This document shows, one piece after another, positions 61,801 through 64,000 of a stretch of 64,000 nucleotides of DNA. Each line of letters begins with the position of its first letter. The stretch's first letter is position 1. Made by a program: the position numbers and the translations under genes. The notes under the pieces were generated by a model that did not search any database, had not been told where the DNA came from, and worked only from the letters and a program-made list of their open reading frames with translations. The DNA is taken from assembly GCF_000189635.1 (NCBI RefSeq), contig NW_002476500.1, positions 186,001 through 250,000 of the forward strand. The letters run 5' to 3'. The stretch is from Tetrahymena thermophila SB210 (lineage: Eukaryota; Ciliophora; Oligohymenophorea; Hymenostomatida; Tetrahymenidae).

Positions 61801-63908
61801 AATATAAAATATCCCAAACTAATATATTTGATTGAGAAAAATAATTACTAAGCTGACTTTTTAATAAATCCGAATTTTGATAATGAAGATAATAATTTTT
61901 AAAAATCACAAATAGATTTGTTTGAAATAAAAAGTGATTATTTATATTATAGCGTTGAGTTTAATATAACAGATAAATTTACATTTTAAGATAAATAGGA
62001 ATTAAAACAGAAAGCCAACTATATATTTAAGAATGCTTTTAAAAATAAAATATAAAATTTAAAAATAATCATTAATAATAAAGTTGATTACAATACATGT
62101 GTCCAAATAAATTAAGCATTAAGTAATTCATTTTCATAAAATTAAAATTAATTGAATAAATTACTTAAAATATATTTCGAGGTAAATTTATAAGAAACGC
62201 TACTAATCAAAGAATTAATATACCATTTGAAATTATTAGATAGATCAATAAAACATTAAAATTTCTAATCTTTTACTCTCATTATTTATGAAATAAATGA
62301 AGAAATTTTTTAAATATTTAAACAATTTCATGATAAAGTTATTTTAAAAATAAAAGATTTAGATTATGATAAAAATAATTTCTAAAGGTTAGTAAAACTT
62401 TGTAATAATTAAAAAAGTGATCAACTAAATTTGCTTTATACTAATGAACACCTACATAACGAAGTCAAAAAAAAATTAGGTGATGATAAATATCAATAAA
62501 TAAGCAAAATAATTGAAAAAACATTTGAAATAACTGATCAAGATGTTACTAATTCATCTTTAACTTAGAATTGTATCTCTGAAATTGAAGAAAAAAATTT
62601 AATTTCTGAAAATTAACACCAAAAAATTTTAGACAAGTCTTCAGATAATAATATATCTATTGATAAAAGTGAAGAGAAAAAATATTATTTTGATAAACTT
62701 AAAATGATGCAATAAGATTTCTATATATTTGTGCCTTACTATCAATTTAAGTACTTTCAAAATGGTGATCTTGAGCCTATGGAAATATCAAATAGCATTG
62801 GCAAATTTACTTTACCGTATTTTCATTTATTTAATTAATATTTTCATAATTTAGTTAAAAACAGAATAAAAAATTTATCAAATTAATTGAATTTTTTGAA
62901 TCCTTTAATCAATTTTATAAATCTAATTAAAATTGGTATTTATTCTATTTAGTCAAATAAACATTTTTTCTACAAAAATTACCAATTTAATATTTTGAGT
63001 TGTTTAATAAATATTAAAATTTGTAAATAAAAAGGTTGAAATAAATTGACTATCTGGAAAAGCTTTAAATATGCAATTTGGATAACCCTGATTTGGATGA
63101 AATTACTATAGACTTTTCATAATAAGATAAGAACTTAAATTACTTAGCTGATGTAAAGAAGATGATTTCTCTGTTTGAATAAATAAGTAATAAAATAAAA
63201 TCAGTCACTTTGAATTTTTAAGAAGCTCGCTCTGCTTATTTACATGCCGAGGCTTTGGAATAATTAGATTTAATATATAAACATATTGAAAAAATGATAA
63301 ATTTAGAAAAACTTATTATTTATACAGATAATGATCAATTTGATAGATAATTTTAGATCCAAAATTTAAAGAATCTAAGACATTATGAATTGCAAATACA
63401 TAATGAAATCAATAACTAATTTATATTTGAAATAATTGATAATGTGGAAAATCACCCAGGTTTGGAATATTATAAAATTTTCTACTTATTAGAAAATAAA
63501 AGTGAACGATCTTTTATTTCAGATGAGGAATTAGAAATTTAGATAGAACAGAAAAATATATTTATTCAAAATATCTACTGCAAAACTCAAATGCACAATA
63601 AATTTTGCACATTTATTCAAAATAATAACTAATTATTTAACAAAAAAAACACAAATAATAAAATAACTTTGAATTTCAAAAAAGCTTAATATGTTAGTTT
63701 CTCATTTCTTAAAAAAATCTATGAATTTATAAAAAACCATTTCTAGTAAAAATAAATGGAAATCATGTAGTTAGAACTTAATTTTGAAGAAAGTATTTTC
63801 TTAGACCCAATAGTTTAATTCACAAAAAATTATCAAAATATTAAATGTACATTTAAAAAATAAGACTATCATTAGTCTTTTATTAACAAAATAAATGAAA
63901 ATTATTGA
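58888..63908 (+). CDS. Large protein kinase-like protein with LRR-like tail, one frameshift near its 3' end
   Basis: From ATG 58888 (alternative in-frame ATG 59041) the frame is open without introns for 1383 codons to a TGA at 63037-63039. One base out, it continues as equally convincing coding sequence (63036-63908, 290 codons, ending FINKINENY). A single missing A in the run at about 63029-63033 would join them into ~1675 aa. Kinase features include hinge-like LFYVEQAAGVQSL, catalytic loop LAHSDIKPANIV (Asp213, Lys215, Asn218) and DFGAS (231-235). The Gly-rich loop is atypical (LAPGGCSNRVLL), so activity is uncertain. A coiled-coil Glu/Lys stretch follows near residue 550. The C-terminal half has irregular leucine-rich segments (LEKLQICNL, LKNLRHYELQI) typical of ciliate kinase-LRR proteins. 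Confidence 0.65.
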
Positions 63909-64000
63909 TAACATCAATACATATTTTATATTCTTGCAAACCACTAAAATATAATAAAAAAATTTATTTAATTTTTAATTATTTTTATTCTTTAAATAAA
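63909..64000. other. 3' flank of the kinase-like gene
   Basis: AT-rich sequence after the TGA at 63906-63908; nothing else is seen before the window ends. Confidence 0.5.

Noticed and set aside
1-64000. tRNA, rRNA, CRISPR or bacterial-type operon features
   Set aside because: I looked on both strands and saw no cloverleaf-like or rRNA-like sequence. Direct repeats here are exon/intron units or intergenic satellites, not CRISPR.

Overview
The window is nuclear DNA of a ciliate that uses genetic code 6 (TAA and TAG = Gln, TGA the only stop), almost certainly Tetrahymena or a close relative. The DNA is extremely AT-rich. Conserved proteins (ribosomal uL18/RPL5, APC8/CDC23) read correctly only when in-frame TAA/TAG are Gln, and introns are short, AT-rich and GT-AG. 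Under the standard code nearly every gene looks shattered. The 100-N gap and several one-base A/T-run frameshifts show a draft assembly. I cannot tell macronuclear from micronuclear DNA; no telomere repeat or convincing chromosome breakage sequence is visible.

Layout: (1) 0.4-1.2 kb, an orphan ORF. (2) 2.3-9.5 kb, two minus-strand tandem paralogues of the OSCA/TMEM63 (DUF221) stress-gated channel family. (3) 10.9-20.2 kb, a roughly 5-kb tandem duplication, each copy carrying a degenerate ~300-bp intergenic repeat array followed by an intronless GBP/atlastin-like GTPase gene. A C12 tract lies at the junction. (4) 20.3-27.3 kb, a ~3-kb tandem repeat with two complete jacalin-lectin genes and three copies of a short conserved ORF, interrupted by the N gap. 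(5) 27.5-27.85 kb, a minus-strand coding block of unknown function. (6) 29.5-32.8 kb, APC8/CDC23 in eight exons. (7) 34.4-36.4 kb, RPL5, whose first coding exon is only the ATG.

(8) 37.6-53.7 kb is the most striking part: four head-to-tail leucine-rich-repeat (RNI-type) genes in which almost every LRR is its own 90-nt exon with the same intron phase. There are 29 such full-length exons, separated by mutually similar ~180-300-bp introns. A 355-bp MITE-like element with terminal inverted repeats lies in one intron. (9) 53.9-63.9 kb holds two small orphan genes, an RBR (RING-IBR-RING) ubiquitin ligase gene, and a very long kinase-like gene with an LRR-like tail.

The genes do not form one pathway. 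The common theme is recent local amplification: tandem genes, tandem exons and tandem intergenic repeats, beside single-copy housekeeping genes (APC8, RPL5).
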